Below are positions 35,328 through 44,404 of a DNA stretch of 64,000 nt, piece by piece; position 1 is the stretch's first letter; each line of letters opens with the position of its first letter. A program made the translations under genes and the position numbers. The notes beneath the pieces are model-generated. The model worked only from the letters and a program-made list of their open reading frames with translations, had not been told where the DNA came from and ran no database searches. Where the stretch lies: contig NZ_JACJOD010000023.1 of assembly GCF_014695385.1 (NCBI RefSeq), positions 1 through 64,000 on the forward strand, given 5' to 3'. The stretch is from Trichocoleus sp. FACHB-46. Lineage in GTDB: Bacteria; Cyanobacteriota; Cyanobacteriia; FACHB-46.

Positions 35328-35894
35328 ATGTCTACTGATGAGTCTGTGTATGTACAACTAGTTTGGGAAGACACAGCAAGTGGAGAGGTGCAGCAACCAT
35401 TGCTCGCTGCGCCGATCGCAATTGGTCGAGAACGGGACCAAATGCCAGAAAATCTGGGCGACAAACCAATCTCCCATCTAGAGTTAGCCCACAAAGAAGT
35501 TTCGCGCTTTCACACCCTGATCACAGTCGCGAACTCTCAGCTTTATATCACCGATCGCAGTGCTAACGGTACCTTTCTGAATGGTCGGGCGATTCGTCCC
35601 GGCAGTCATCCATTTTCTAGTAAAGATACCATTCGCATCGGACCCTACAAAATTATCGCTACGGTCATGGGGGAAGGTGACCCCAATGCCACCGCTCTGA
35701 ACCGAGAGCGCACTCATTTTGACCAACAGCCCAGCGCTCTGCACAAAAACACGATGGTAATTTGGCTGATCGGCGGTATTGTGCTGTTGTTGATGGGAGT
35801 AGGAGCTTGGGGCTTAGTTAGCACGTTGCTAGAGCGATCGCGGCCTCAAGTCCCAGAAACCCCTGCCCCCACTCGTCCTGCTCCTAATTCGTGA
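35328..35894 (+). CDS. FHA-domain membrane protein
   Basis: A 188-residue protein with an N-terminal FHA domain (about 10-115), which binds phosphothreonine peptides. Family residues are visible: IGRERDQ (Gly-Arg), EVSRFHTLI (Ser-Arg-x-His) and DRSANGTFLNG (Asn-Gly). One membrane helix follows (about 140-165) and a short Pro-rich tail. The start is ATG. It is divergent from the Ser/Thr kinase gene and 10 bp upstream of the MscS-like gene, so FHA and channel are probably co-transcribed. Confidence 0.92.
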   Translation: MSTDESVYVQLVWEDTASGEVQQPLLAAPIAIGRERDQMPENLGDKPISHLELAHKEVSRFHTLITVANSQLYITDRSANGTFLNGRAIRPGSHPFSSKDTIRIGPYKIIATVMGEGDPNATALNRERTHFDQQPSALHKNTMVIWLIGGIVLLLMGVGAWGLVSTLLERSRPQVPETPAPTRPAPNS

Positions 35895-35904
35895 GGATTC
35901 TCTG

Positions 35905-38037
35905 ATGACTGCTCCGAAGCCTACGTTTTGCCGCCTGCGATCGCATGACTCAAGGCTGCAACGAGCGTGGCAAGGATGGCGGCGACGGCTTTTATGGCAC
36001 GATGGGCGATCGCGGCGGGTGCAACGGCGCTGGGGTTGGCTGTGGTTAGGGTTGCTAACCTGTTGGCTAACGCTCTGGCTCACATTCATCCCCAGCTCAG
36101 GGTTGGCTCAGACTAGCTCCAGTAATCGAGCTGCCCAATCCCCTGTGGTGCTCGATGGTCGGGTGTTGTTTCAAGTTGGTAATTTTGGCAATTTCACTGC
36201 CTTAGAGCGGGCAGCGATTGTCAATGCAGCGCTAGAGCAGGAAGTGCGCTCTCCTCAACCCGCCGTGATTGAGGTAGCCGAAGAAAATCAACAAACTATT
36301 ATTCGCAGCCAACCCAACGATCGCACCTTGCTTACCGTCACCGAGCGGGATGTGTTGCAAGGCACGAACCCAGTTAGTCAAGGCCGATTTTGGAGTCGTT
36401 TGATTGAGGCGGCAGTACGGCAAGGCCAGCTAGAGCGTGGTTCTGCTTATTTTCAGCAAGCTTTGGTATTTAGCTCAGTTGTGTTGTTAGGCGCGATCGC
36501 CATCCAGCTAATTTTATGGGTGGGTGAACGTTTCTTAGTCCGACAGTTAGCTCGGCATCTAGGGCATCCTGCTTCGTCTCTCCATCCTTGGGAGCAGCCT
36601 GCTAAATTGTTGCTGCACTTAGCCTTAATCGGCTTGCAAGCAGGGCTTTGGACTGCGGTGGCCTGGTACGTGACAGATCTCTTTCCCGAAGCTCGCAGTT
36701 GGCGCTATCGTCTGTTCAACTTCTTGACCGTGCCTGTGGTCAGCTTAGGCGAGAGTAACTATTCAGCGCTGCAACTGTTGTTGCTCCTAGCCTTTACATC
36801 AGGATTGTGGTTTGCTGTCAGCGGCCTAACTCGCCTGTTTCGGTTCTACGTCCTCGCTCGGACGGGCGCTGAACCGCGAGTGCAAGAACTGCTAGCTGTC
36901 TTAACCCAGTACGTCATGACCTTCTTAGGCTTGATTGTGCTGTTGCAAATCTGGGGTTTAGATGTCCGTTCTTTAGCCATTCTGGCCAGCGTCCTGGGGG
37001 TGGGGATTGGCTTCGGCGTTCAGAACATCACCAACAACTTCATCAGTGGTCTGATCATCACGTTAGAGCGACCGATCCAAGTCGGCGATCTGATTAAAGT
37101 CAATGAGCTATTGGGCACGGTGAAACGGATTGGGGCCCGGAGCACAGAGATTAGTACCTTCGACCAAGTAACGATTATTGTGCCCAACTCTCGTTTCTTG
37201 GAGAGTGAGGTAATCAATTGGAGCCACGGTGATCCAGTTTCGCGATTGAAGCTGGCTGTAGGAGTTGCCTACGGCTCAGACATCGAGCAGGTTCAGGCAG
37301 CGCTCTTGGAGGCGGCCAAGAGCCATCCCGAGGTGTTGGTGAAACCGCAACCCGAAGTTTGGTTCCAAGGCTTTGGCGACAATTCTTTGAACTTTGAGTT
37401 GCTGGTGTGGACTGGAGAGCCGAAAAAACAGTTTCGAGTCAAAAGCGATATTTACTACCGCATTGAAGCTTCGCTGCGCCGCAATGAGATTGAAATTCCG
37501 TTTCCGCAGCGAGATCTGCATGTGCGATCGCCCGAACTCAAGCAGTTGTTGGCCTCGTTGCAACCACCGCCGTTCCCGTCCTGGAAACCCCAGCGATCAA
37601 TATCAAACGGAAATAAATCTAGCGATCGCCCCATTTCCACTTTGCCTGAATCTCCCGATGGATTTGCTGGAGCTGCTGTCACCATGCTCGCCCTTGACGA
37701 CTCCAGCCACTCAGATCTGGACACCTTAATCACAACGATGCGAGGGCCAGCAGGGCTCAAAATTCAAGACCGCCGTTATCGCCTGAATCTTTATCCTGCC
37801 TGCTTTACGGGGGCCGAAGCGGTGGAGTGGTTTGTGCAAACCCAAAACTGTACCCGTGAGGCAGCGATTCAACTAGGCCAGAGCTTGATCGAGCAAGGCG
37901 TGATTCACCACGTCTTAGATGAGCGTCCGTTTGAAGATGGCTATGTTTTCTATCGCTTTTATGCCGATGAAGAAAATGCCAATGCGGAGAATGCTGATGG
38001 AGAGAATACCGATGAGACAGAAATCAGCGATCGTTGA
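35905..38037 (+). CDS. MscS-family mechanosensitive channel with C-terminal DEP domain
   Basis: A 710-residue inner-membrane channel. An Arg/Trp-rich start leads to a signal-anchor helix (about 48-68), a periplasmic segment, and about four more helices. The pore helix and following beta domain read VLGVGIGFGVQNITNNFISGL (about 360-380 as VGIGFGVQNI) and ITLERPIQVGDLI, diagnostic for MscS. The cytosolic domain extends to about 545. At about 605-690 is a DEP domain (LYPACFTGAEAVEWFV). The fusion suggests gating or localisation by a partner rather than tension alone (inference). Only 10 bp follow the FHA gene, so co-regulation with it is likely. Confidence 0.9.
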   Translation: MTAPKPTFCRLRSHDSRLQRAWQGWRRRLLWHDGRSRRVQRRWGWLWLGLLTCWLTLWLTFIPSSGLAQTSSSNRAAQSPVVLDGRVLFQVGNFGNFTALERAAIVNAALEQEVRSPQPAVIEVAEENQQTIIRSQPNDRTLLTVTERDVLQGTNPVSQGRFWSRLIEAAVRQGQLERGSAYFQQALVFSSVVLLGAIAIQLILWVGERFLVRQLARHLGHPASSLHPWEQPAKLLLHLALIGLQAGLWTAVAWYVTDLFPEARSWRYRLFNFLTVPVVSLGESNYSALQLLLLLAFTSGLWFAVSGLTRLFRFYVLARTGAEPRVQELLAVLTQYVMTFLGLIVLLQIWGLDVRSLAILASVLGVGIGFGVQNITNNFISGLIITLERPIQVGDLIKVNELLGTVKRIGARSTEISTFDQVTIIVPNSRFLESEVINWSHGDPVSRLKLAVGVAYGSDIEQVQAALLEAAKSHPEVLVKPQPEVWFQGFGDNSLNFELLVWTGEPKKQFRVKSDIYYRIEASLRRNEIEIPFPQRDLHVRSPELKQLLASLQPPPFPSWKPQRSISNGNKSSDRPISTLPESPDGFAGAAVTMLALDDSSHSDLDTLITTMRGPAGLKIQDRRYRLNLYPACFTGAEAVEWFVQTQNCTREAAIQLGQSLIEQGVIHHVLDERPFEDGYVFYRFYADEENANAENADGENTDETEISDR

Positions 38038-38061
38038 GTCGTTTATCCACTAAGAACCAGG

Positions 38062-38985
38062 ATGTCTAAACCCTTAGTTTTGCTGGATCACGATGGAGGC
38101 GTTGATGATTATCTGTCAACGCTGCTACTGATGACGATGGGGCACCTACACCCTCTAGGAGTCGTGGTGACACCAGCCGATTGCTACATTCAGCCTGCCG
38201 TTAGTGCTACGCGCAAAATTATCGATCTGGCGGGTCGGGAGGAAGTTCCGGTGGCAGTCAGTACAGTCCGAGGCATCAATCCCTTTCCCCGCCTCTATCG
38301 GCGAGATTCGTGGGTTGTAGATCACTTGCCCATTTTGAATGAGGCAGGAACCATTCAAACGCCTTTAGTCCCTGAGTCCGGACAAGACTTTATGGTGCGA
38401 TCGCTGAGGGAGGCTCCAGAACCAGTAACGCTGTTGGTCACAGGGCCATTAACTACAGTCGCGATCGCCCTAGATACTGCCCCAGACATCGAAGCCAAAA
38501 TCAAGGAGATTGTCTGGATGGGCGGTGCGGTGCAGGTGCCAGGTAATGTAGAGAAATCGATCGAACCGGGTCAGGACAGCTCAGCCGAATGGAATGCTTA
38601 CTGGGACCCTATCGCTGTCGATCGCGTTTGGCGCAGCAATATTCCCATCGTGCTGTGCTCCCTAGACATCACCAATCAAGTGCCTGTCACCTCAGAGTTT
38701 GCTCACCGTCTCGCCAAGCAACGCAAATATCGACTCTCCGACTTCGCTGGGCAATGCTACGCCTTAGTGATTCCGCAGGATTACTACTTCTGGGATGTCC
38801 TCGCGACAGCTTATCTGGCTCATCCAGAATTCTATGAGCTGCAAGAAGTCGAAACGGCGATCGCCACCACCGGACCCAGCCAAGGCCGCACCCAACTATC
38901 CCCCGGAGGCCGCAAAATCCGCATGATGACTCAAGTTGATCGCGATCGCTTCTACACTTACATCCTCCAGCAGTGGTCCCGCTAG
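38062..38985 (+). CDS. Nucleoside hydrolase (inosine/uridine-preferring type)
   Basis: It cleaves the N-glycosidic bond of ribonucleosides for salvage. The 307-residue protein has the calcium-binding aspartate cluster at its N-terminus as LLDHDGGVDD (about 6-15), LLVTGPLTTVAIAL (about 123-136), and EWNAYWDPIAVDRVW (about 177-191), which replaces the usual NxxxDPEA and its second ligand set. The substituted WDPIA may reflect a different substrate. It lies 24 bp after the MscS-like gene, so it could be in the same transcript. Confidence 0.9.
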   Translation: MSKPLVLLDHDGGVDDYLSTLLLMTMGHLHPLGVVVTPADCYIQPAVSATRKIIDLAGREEVPVAVSTVRGINPFPRLYRRDSWVVDHLPILNEAGTIQTPLVPESGQDFMVRSLREAPEPVTLLVTGPLTTVAIALDTAPDIEAKIKEIVWMGGAVQVPGNVEKSIEPGQDSSAEWNAYWDPIAVDRVWRSNIPIVLCSLDITNQVPVTSEFAHRLAKQRKYRLSDFAGQCYALVIPQDYYFWDVLATAYLAHPEFYELQEVETAIATTGPSQGRTQLSPGGRKIRMMTQVDRDRFYTYILQQWSR

Positions 38986-39308
38986 TCTAGTGAGCCAGCA
39001 AGTTGGGTAAGCCAGCAATTAGATGCTGAGACAGCTACGTAGGCTAGCGGCAAAAGCTTCAAGGCTAAAATTTCATCAAACCGGAAATAGAGATGAAGAT
39101 TCAGCAAAGTTAAGGGAAATTACTGAGCTTCTGAGAGTGAGACTTCTATATTGAGGGCAGGCTAATACCTTTCTAGGAATCATACAAACATAGCTGAGGT
39201 TTCTCAGCTTGTCCTTCTAGGTAATAGTTTCAGGGTTTAAGTCCCAGAGCCATACTTGCTTGCAAGTGCAGTTCTGTCATTCCAGATGCCATTCACCGTG
39301 CTAGGACT
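38986..39308. other. 320-bp spacer before the STAS gene; nothing recognised
   Basis: No open frame with a ribosome-binding site, repeat or clear hairpin was seen. It presumably contains the STAS gene promoter. Confidence 0.5.
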
Positions 39309-39701
39309 ATGACTGATCAAAAACTAAGCAGAACAGTAGTACTTCAACCTCAGGGCCGTTTAGACCTTGAGGGTAGTGTAGCTCTACAACGCCAAATCGC
39401 GGCGATCGCATCCGAGCGTCATAGCTGCTGGATACTCGATCTGACCGACGTTGAATTTATTGACAGTTCTGGATTAGTGGCATTAATTACCGGACTCAAC
39501 ACTGCAAACGAGTGTAATTGCCGCCTGATTATTTGTAATTTGCAGGCTTCGGTGAAGCTGATCCTTGAAATCACTCAGCTCGACCAAGTCTTCGAGATTG
39601 TGGAAGAAATTGAAACTTTATTTGCTGAACTGCCCCCGGTGATGAAGTTAGTTGCGGCAAAAGCAGCGCCGTCTAAGACTTCTGGGCCTGTAGCAGCTTA
39701 A
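39309..39701 (+). CDS. STAS-domain protein (anti-sigma-factor-antagonist type)
   Basis: A 130-residue single STAS domain of the SpoIIAA/RsbV group, which is switched by phosphorylation of a Ser. The key motif is VEFIDSSGLVALI (about 49-61) with the phosphorylatable Ser in DSSG. An Ala-rich tail of about 18 residues follows. In cyanobacteria such proteins work with PP2C phosphatases and anti-sigma-like kinases; none is adjacent. Its last 4 bp overlap the end of the convergent gene. Confidence 0.9.
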   Translation: MTDQKLSRTVVLQPQGRLDLEGSVALQRQIAAIASERHSCWILDLTDVEFIDSSGLVALITGLNTANECNCRLIICNLQASVKLILEITQLDQVFEIVEEIETLFAELPPVMKLVAAKAAPSKTSGPVAA

Positions 39702-40531
39702 GTCACTTCACCGCTATAGATTTGGTATCGGGCTGAAGCGGGCACGACTAAATCTAGGATGGGTTGACCTGTAAGGCAGCGCCAATGGCAGGCAAATAGG
39801 TCAGGAGTTTGCACACCCAAACTCGCGATCGCAGGTGCGGCTGGAAACGGCCAAAGTCGATCAAAGCAAATTGCTTGCCCCTGAAACCCAAACTGGAGCA
39901 GGTAGGTAGCCGGGGGAGCAGATAACATCTGCAAGAGCCGATAGCCTAGCTCATAGAGTAGTTGCCGCCAAGCGTCAGACAAATGGCACGGTTGAGAATA
40001 GCCAAGTGGAGGAGTATTGAAGGATTCCTCAAAAACTTGTTCGTTCGTTAGGGTAATGGCCTCCCCATAAAGGGGGCCTTTCTTTGTGTAGACAATAGGT
40101 AGCCAATAGCCACCTTGCCCTATAGAGCATCCCAATTGCTGCTCTACCAGTTGCTGTAAACCGTCAACATCTCGGCACTGCTGGTAAATGGTTTGTCTTG
40201 CCCAAGCAAAAGTATTCGGTAAATTAAGAGTTAACGGGCACAACAGTAGAGACTCAGATTCTGTAGCTTCCACACCTACATCTGGTAACAAAGCATTAAC
40301 AATGGCTTCTAGCTGTAGTAGCTGAGTCACTGAGCAAACTTGAATGTTGTGAATGACCGAAATAGACTGAGCCGAGTTGTCAAGATGAGATCGGCTTGTA
40401 GATGACCCTGTCGCTTCAGTTAAAATGGCTCGCTTTAAGGCCGCAACCATTCTTGCAGTGGTAGACGGAGATGTAACTGGTTGCCTAGACGCATCAATTT
40501 CAGCATCTACTACAATCACAACCTCACGCAT
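39698..40531 (-). CDS. Hypothetical protein of the flavoprotein operon
   Basis: A 277-residue protein I do not recognise. It has no signal peptide or membrane helix. A Ser/Thr-rich variable stretch (about 15-50) divides an N-terminal strand (MREVVIVVDAEID) from a mixed alpha/beta C-terminal domain with CPLTLNLPNTFAWARQ and a Tyr/Pro-rich PLGYSQPCHLSDAW. The start ATG shares one base with the stop (TAATG) of the coiled-coil gene before it, so the two are translationally coupled. It ends overlapping the STAS gene by 4 bp. Confidence 0.65.
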   Translation of the reverse strand: MREVVIVVDAEIDASRQPVTSPSTTARMVAALKRAILTEATGSSTSRSHLDNSAQSISVIHNIQVCSVTQLLQLEAIVNALLPDVGVEATESESLLLCPLTLNLPNTFAWARQTIYQQCRDVDGLQQLVEQQLGCSIGQGGYWLPIVYTKKGPLYGEAITLTNEQVFEESFNTPPLGYSQPCHLSDAWRQLLYELGYRLLQMLSAPPATYLLQFGFQGQAICFDRLWPFPAAPAIASLGVQTPDLFACHWRCLTGQPILDLVVPASARYQIYSGEVT

Positions 40532-41064
40532 TAGCCAAAGTTGGGCAAAGTAGCAGAACCTGGTCGAGGAAAGCTAGGCAAATCCAAACCGGAGGCACGA
40601 CGAGTTCTCACTGCTAAGCGATAGCTAACGCTTTGCAACTCAGCGTGAAGTTGGCGGTTTTCTCGTTGCAGCATCGCCAGCTTTTCCTTCACAGGAGCAA
40701 TGCGCTCAGCAAACTTTTCTCGGTAAACTCGCGGGAGTTCCTGCACCACTTGCTCCAACATACGGCTGCGATCGGTCAGTTCTTGCACCGACTGCCGTAA
40801 CTGATAAATCTCTGTATCCCGTGATGTGATCTGTTCTTGGTAGAACGTAACTTGCTGCTCTACACCCTGTAATTGCTCACGTAAGGCCCGAATCTCAGTC
40901 ATATGACGCTCAGAGGCCTCTGGGCTTGGCATAAAGCCTGTATTGCCCTTTACCAACCGGAACAGTTCCTGAGACAACTGCTGCACCAGTTGGTCTCTCA
41001 TCTGCAATTCTTCACGCAGATGAGCCACTTCTGCTTGCACTTCTTGAAAATTGCCTGTATCCAT
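40531..41064 (-). CDS. Coiled-coil protein (conserved cyanobacterial type)
   Basis: The ATG at 41064 (MDTGNFQEVQ) is the best start, 5 bp after the flavoprotein stop; a longer frame to 41247 would overlap that gene and has non-coding character. The 177-residue protein is almost wholly heptad-patterned (about 5-150), with QMRDQLVQQLSQELFRLVKG conserved near the N-terminus, and ends in a short Ser/Pro tail. From memory it resembles the family annotated Npun_F5560, but I cannot check. It could be a scaffold or a partner of the flavoprotein. Middle gene of a three-gene operon. Confidence 0.75.
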   Translation of the reverse strand: MDTGNFQEVQAEVAHLREELQMRDQLVQQLSQELFRLVKGNTGFMPSPEASERHMTEIRALREQLQGVEQQVTFYQEQITSRDTEIYQLRQSVQELTDRSRMLEQVVQELPRVYREKFAERIAPVKEKLAMLQRENRQLHAELQSVSYRLAVRTRRASGLDLPSFPRPGSATLPNFG

Positions 41065-41069
41065 CGGGG

Positions 41070-42071
41070 TCACGTTTTTGCAGCTCCAACTAAGTTGTCT
41101 TGCCAAATACGAGGACTCGACTGCCGCCGAATGTCTCGCCAAATTGCTGTTGCAGCTAATGTACCATCTGCGACCGCAATTGACACCTGATTCAATCCTT
41201 CCTTTAAGTCCCCCACGGCAAAAACGCGAGGGTGGGTAGTGCGGCACATGGAGTCAGTTTTGAGATTGCCACCATTCCACTCCAAATCCAAGTTTTTCAG
41301 GTACTCACTTTGGTAATGGGAACCCATCGCAATCAGGCCTGTCTCAAGTTCAATCACTGAACCATTAGACAACTCAACCCCATTCATTTCGTGGTCATGT
41401 CCCAGAAAGCGTTGAATGGGAGTTTCAATCAAAGGGTAGCCATGCTCTTGAAGTTTCTGACGCATTTCTGGACTCACGTCAAACAAGCCCTGCGTAAAGA
41501 CGCTGATGTAGGGAGTAAACCAATTTAAGACAAAAGCGGTGTTGATGGCCGCTTCTGAAGCGACGAAGAGACCACATTTCTTATCAGCCATTTCGTAGCC
41601 ATCGCAAATCATACAGACGTGCAGGTTGTAGCCCGCGTAGTCAAATACATTCTGCATGTCTTCAAATTTGGGCAAATGGTCAATAATGCCGCTCGCAGCA
41701 ATCAGGTACTTGGAACGAAATACGGGGTAGACGCTGTCTTTCTTGCCAACCTTGACTTTGACAGCAAAGGTGTCGCCTTCATCCTGAAGGTCTTCAACGT
41801 AACCCGCTAAGTAATCACCTTCTAGAGATAGCAGGTGCTCTTGCCCTTGCTGTAGCAATGTTCTGCCTGGTGTGGTGGGTGGCAAACCTAAGTAATTGCG
41901 GAGGTCTTGCATCCAGAAGGAACGACCTCGGCCTTTCTCAATCACCAGACAAGAGAGGCGATAGCGTTGTAAGTAGATTGCTGCGGAAAGGCCACCTACC
42001 CCGCCTCCGACGATGATGACGTCATAAACGTGATCTAGCTTTTGATCTAAATTTTTTTTGGAAAGCTTCAT
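41070..42071 (-). CDS. Thioredoxin-reductase-like FAD-dependent oxidoreductase
   Basis: A 333-residue flavoprotein of the TrxR fold. The FAD Rossmann motif is IIVGGGVGGLSAAIY (about 17-31), and a C-terminal FAD motif lies in PRVFAVGDLKEGLNQV (about 288-303). The expected redox pair is HVCMICDGYE (about 151-160; CMIC instead of the common CATC). The NAD(P)H-binding segment lacks a clear GxGxxA; the region after the redox motif reads KCGLFVASEAAINTAF. That resembles the deeply rooted TrxR-like group described from cyanobacteria, which does not use NADPH in the usual way. First gene of the operon with the coiled-coil protein. Confidence 0.85.
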   Translation of the reverse strand: MKLSKKNLDQKLDHVYDVIIVGGGVGGLSAAIYLQRYRLSCLVIEKGRGRSFWMQDLRNYLGLPPTTPGRTLLQQGQEHLLSLEGDYLAGYVEDLQDEGDTFAVKVKVGKKDSVYPVFRSKYLIAASGIIDHLPKFEDMQNVFDYAGYNLHVCMICDGYEMADKKCGLFVASEAAINTAFVLNWFTPYISVFTQGLFDVSPEMRQKLQEHGYPLIETPIQRFLGHDHEMNGVELSNGSVIELETGLIAMGSHYQSEYLKNLDLEWNGGNLKTDSMCRTTHPRVFAVGDLKEGLNQVSIAVADGTLAATAIWRDIRRQSSPRIWQDNLVGAAKT

Positions 42072-42260
42072 CGGCCTACTCAGTGATCTAGAGACATTAG
42101 CGACTGCCTTATAGCCAGTCTAATTCAAAGCTTGGGTAGATATGGGAAAAGACTAGAGAGTCAATGATGTCCAACTCTCCAGTCTTTATTTATGACTTGA
42201 ACCCGATTTGATGATTAGGCTCTCAGCTTAGGTGGGTATAAGCTGCTAAATCTGTCATTA

Positions 42261-42587
42261 CTACGCTTCAGCTTCTTCAGCGGGAGCTGCTTCAGCTGTT
42301 ACTTCTTGCTTAACGGTGAGATAGCGAACTACTTCTTCGCTCAAACGCATGGCTCTCTCTAGAACTGCGATCGCGCCACCGGGGCCACTGTAGTTCATTT
42401 GCACGTAAACACCTTCACGCTGTTTTTTGATTTCGTAGGCGAGGCGGCGCTTACCACGATGCTGAGTTTCCAGTAGCTCGGCACCTTGCTCCCGTAAAAT
42501 ATTCTGATACTTGCTGATTGCCTGATCGGTTAGCTCTTCGCCCAAGTCAGGACGCAAAATATACATTGTCTCGTAAATGTAGCTCAT
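42261..42587 (-). CDS. rpsF: 30S ribosomal protein S6
   Basis: A 108-residue small-subunit protein that binds the S15/S18 platform. [10 protein letters not shown] at the N-terminus, [18 protein letters not shown] (about 45-62) and an acidic Glu/Ala tail are typical. AGGAG lies 10 nt before the ATG. It stands as a single gene here; rpsR and ssb are not adjacent. Confidence 0.97.
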   Translation of the reverse strand: MSYIYETMYILRPDLGEELTDQAISKYQNILREQGAELLETQHRGKRRLAYEIKKQREGVYVQMNYSGPGGAIAVLERAMRLSEEVVRYLTVKQEVTAEAAPAEEAEA

Positions 42588-42893
42588 GCCAAAAATCTCC
42601 TTGTGGACTGTCAGGCTTCCTCAAACTGCTCCGAAAGGGCAACTAAAGAAGCAAGGAAGGGTGAGCAACTGCTGTATAAACTTATGACGCAAAGGTCAAG
42701 CTTGACGAGCAGGTGCCATAAAATACGTGAGTGCGTTGAATGCACAATCATCCATTATCTCAGACTTGGGCCAGAATGTTGAATAGTTGCTCAGCAATTT
42801 GTGTTAAAAGCCGTCCTGAGGTTGAATAGTTAACCAAGCTGGCTTGCTTTAATAAACACTCAGGGATTACACAGCGGGGTACAAGTCACTCCT
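42588..42893. other. 300-bp divergent promoter region of rpsF and the FAH-family gene
   Basis: Only the rpsF ribosome-binding site is evident at its left edge. No ORF, repeat or strong hairpin was seen. Confidence 0.5.
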
Positions 42894-43682
42894 ATGGCAC
42901 AGCGCTATGTCCGAGTTCAAACACCTGAAGGCCAAATTTACTACGGCTTGTTGCAGCTAAACCGAGGCGTGCAGGTGCTAGATGCACCTCCCTGGTTAAA
43001 GGGGCAACCCACTGATCTAGAGCTAAAGCCAGACAGCTATCAGCTTTTAGCGCCTTGTGCCCCTTCTAAAATTGTGGCGGTAGGCAAGAATTACGCTAAA
43101 CATGCAGCCGAAATGGGAGGGGAAGTTCCGCAAGAACCTCTACTGTTCTTAAAGCCCCCAACGGCTGTTACCGCAGCGGGGACAGAAATCAACTACCCTT
43201 CCCAAACTGAAAGAGTGGATTACGAAGGAGAGTTGGCCGTTGTCATTGGGGAGCGCTGCGTAGACTGCACCCCGGAGCAAGCCCAGAGCAAAATCTGGGG
43301 TTATACCATTGCTAACGATGTCACTGCTAGAGACTTGCAACGCCGAGACAGTCAATGGACAAGGGCAAAAGGGTTTGATACGTTTTGTCCTCTGGGTCCC
43401 TGGATTGTCCGGGAACTGAGTCCAGGAGCAAGGCTGCAAACCATTGTGAATGAAAACCCAGAACCTGCCCAATCGGCTTTGATTGAGCAGATGGTTTTTA
43501 CTCCCGATGTACTGGTGTCTTACATCAGCCAGATCATGACGTTGCTTCCAGGCGATGTGGTGCTAACCGGAACCCCAGAAGGAGTCGGACCGCTGCAAGT
43601 AGGCGATCGCGTGCGGGTAGAAATTGAAGGTATTGGTAGCCTTGACAACTGGGTAGTCGCGCGGAAAGCGGCACGTTTGTAG
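42894..43682 (+). CDS. Fumarylacetoacetate hydrolase (FAH) family protein
   Basis: A 262-residue member of the FAH fold, a divalent-metal-dependent family that hydrolyses or decarboxylates beta-diketo acids. Motifs: IVAVGKNYAKHAAEMG (about 59-74), LFLKPPTAVTAAG (about 85-97), YEGELAVVIGERC (about 109-121, with the metal-binding Glu residues), and GDVVLTGTPEGVGPL (about 219-233). The YisK/oxaloacetate-decarboxylase-like subgroup fits this length, but substrate is unknown. Start ATG. Confidence 0.9.
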   Translation: MAQRYVRVQTPEGQIYYGLLQLNRGVQVLDAPPWLKGQPTDLELKPDSYQLLAPCAPSKIVAVGKNYAKHAAEMGGEVPQEPLLFLKPPTAVTAAGTEINYPSQTERVDYEGELAVVIGERCVDCTPEQAQSKIWGYTIANDVTARDLQRRDSQWTRAKGFDTFCPLGPWIVRELSPGARLQTIVNENPEPAQSALIEQMVFTPDVLVSYISQIMTLLPGDVVLTGTPEGVGPLQVGDRVRVEIEGIGSLDNWVVARKAARL

Positions 43683-43738
43683 TTGCGAAGCTATAAGCAA
43701 GTAAGCACGGCAGCTAATAGCAGGTTAAACCCTAGGTC

Positions 43739-44215
43739 TTAACGCACCTGCATATACACCGCGTCTGAAATAGTGGGAATTTCGGCATAACGTCCGAATA
43801 GGGATTGAGCGACTGCGTAAACAAAGGCAGCTAAAACACCCAAGAAGACAACGTTATATAGCGTTTCTACAATTAGAGTGACTGGGATAGCTCTCACTAA
43901 GAACGGTAATACTAGACTACAAAGCATTAAAACAATATCTATCAAAATAGCCTGCATGGTATTGAAGCGAATGAAGTGATTAATTCGCTCGTTTCTAACC
44001 ACGAGGAAAAACAAGGCAAAGAAAACAATGAGACCTGCAAAGGGAACGGTTTGATAGATTTGAACAATTGGCAAGATGGGCAGGAAAATCAGCTGGAGGA
44101 CGGGAAATTGGCTGAACAAAAACTCACCAAATCGCAATCCATCAATGAGCGGAAGTAGGTAAGGTAAAGCTGCAAAAATGCGATCAGGAACACTGGTTGA
44201 TCCGCGCCAAGTCAT
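43739..44215 (-). CDS. Tic20-family protein
   Basis: A 158-residue four-helix membrane protein homologous to the plastid inner-envelope import component Tic20. The ATG at 44215 (MTWRGSTSVPDRIFAALPYLLPLIDG) has AGGAG 7 nt upstream; a longer frame to 44371 lacks one. Conserved are DRIFAALPYLLPL, RNERINHFIRFNTMQAI (about 90-106) and ISDAVYMQV near the end. In cyanobacteria its role is unsettled; it probably acts in the cytoplasmic or thylakoid membrane. Confidence 0.92.
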   Translation of the reverse strand: MTWRGSTSVPDRIFAALPYLLPLIDGLRFGEFLFSQFPVLQLIFLPILPIVQIYQTVPFAGLIVFFALFFLVVRNERINHFIRFNTMQAILIDIVLMLCSLVLPFLVRAIPVTLIVETLYNVVFLGVLAAFVYAVAQSLFGRYAEIPTISDAVYMQVR

Positions 44216-44404
44216 TGTTTGGCTCCTAAGAGTTGTCGGATAATGATTACTAAGCTCAGGATAACGCAACTCCAATCTCTGACTGGTGCCGTCTGAGCTA
44301 AAACTCAACGCCTCAAGGTTCAGATGCGCGGGCTGAAGTGAAAACTGAATCTGGTAGGCGGGCGATCGCAACTAGCTGGGCGCATTGGCTAATAGATTGC
44401 GCGC

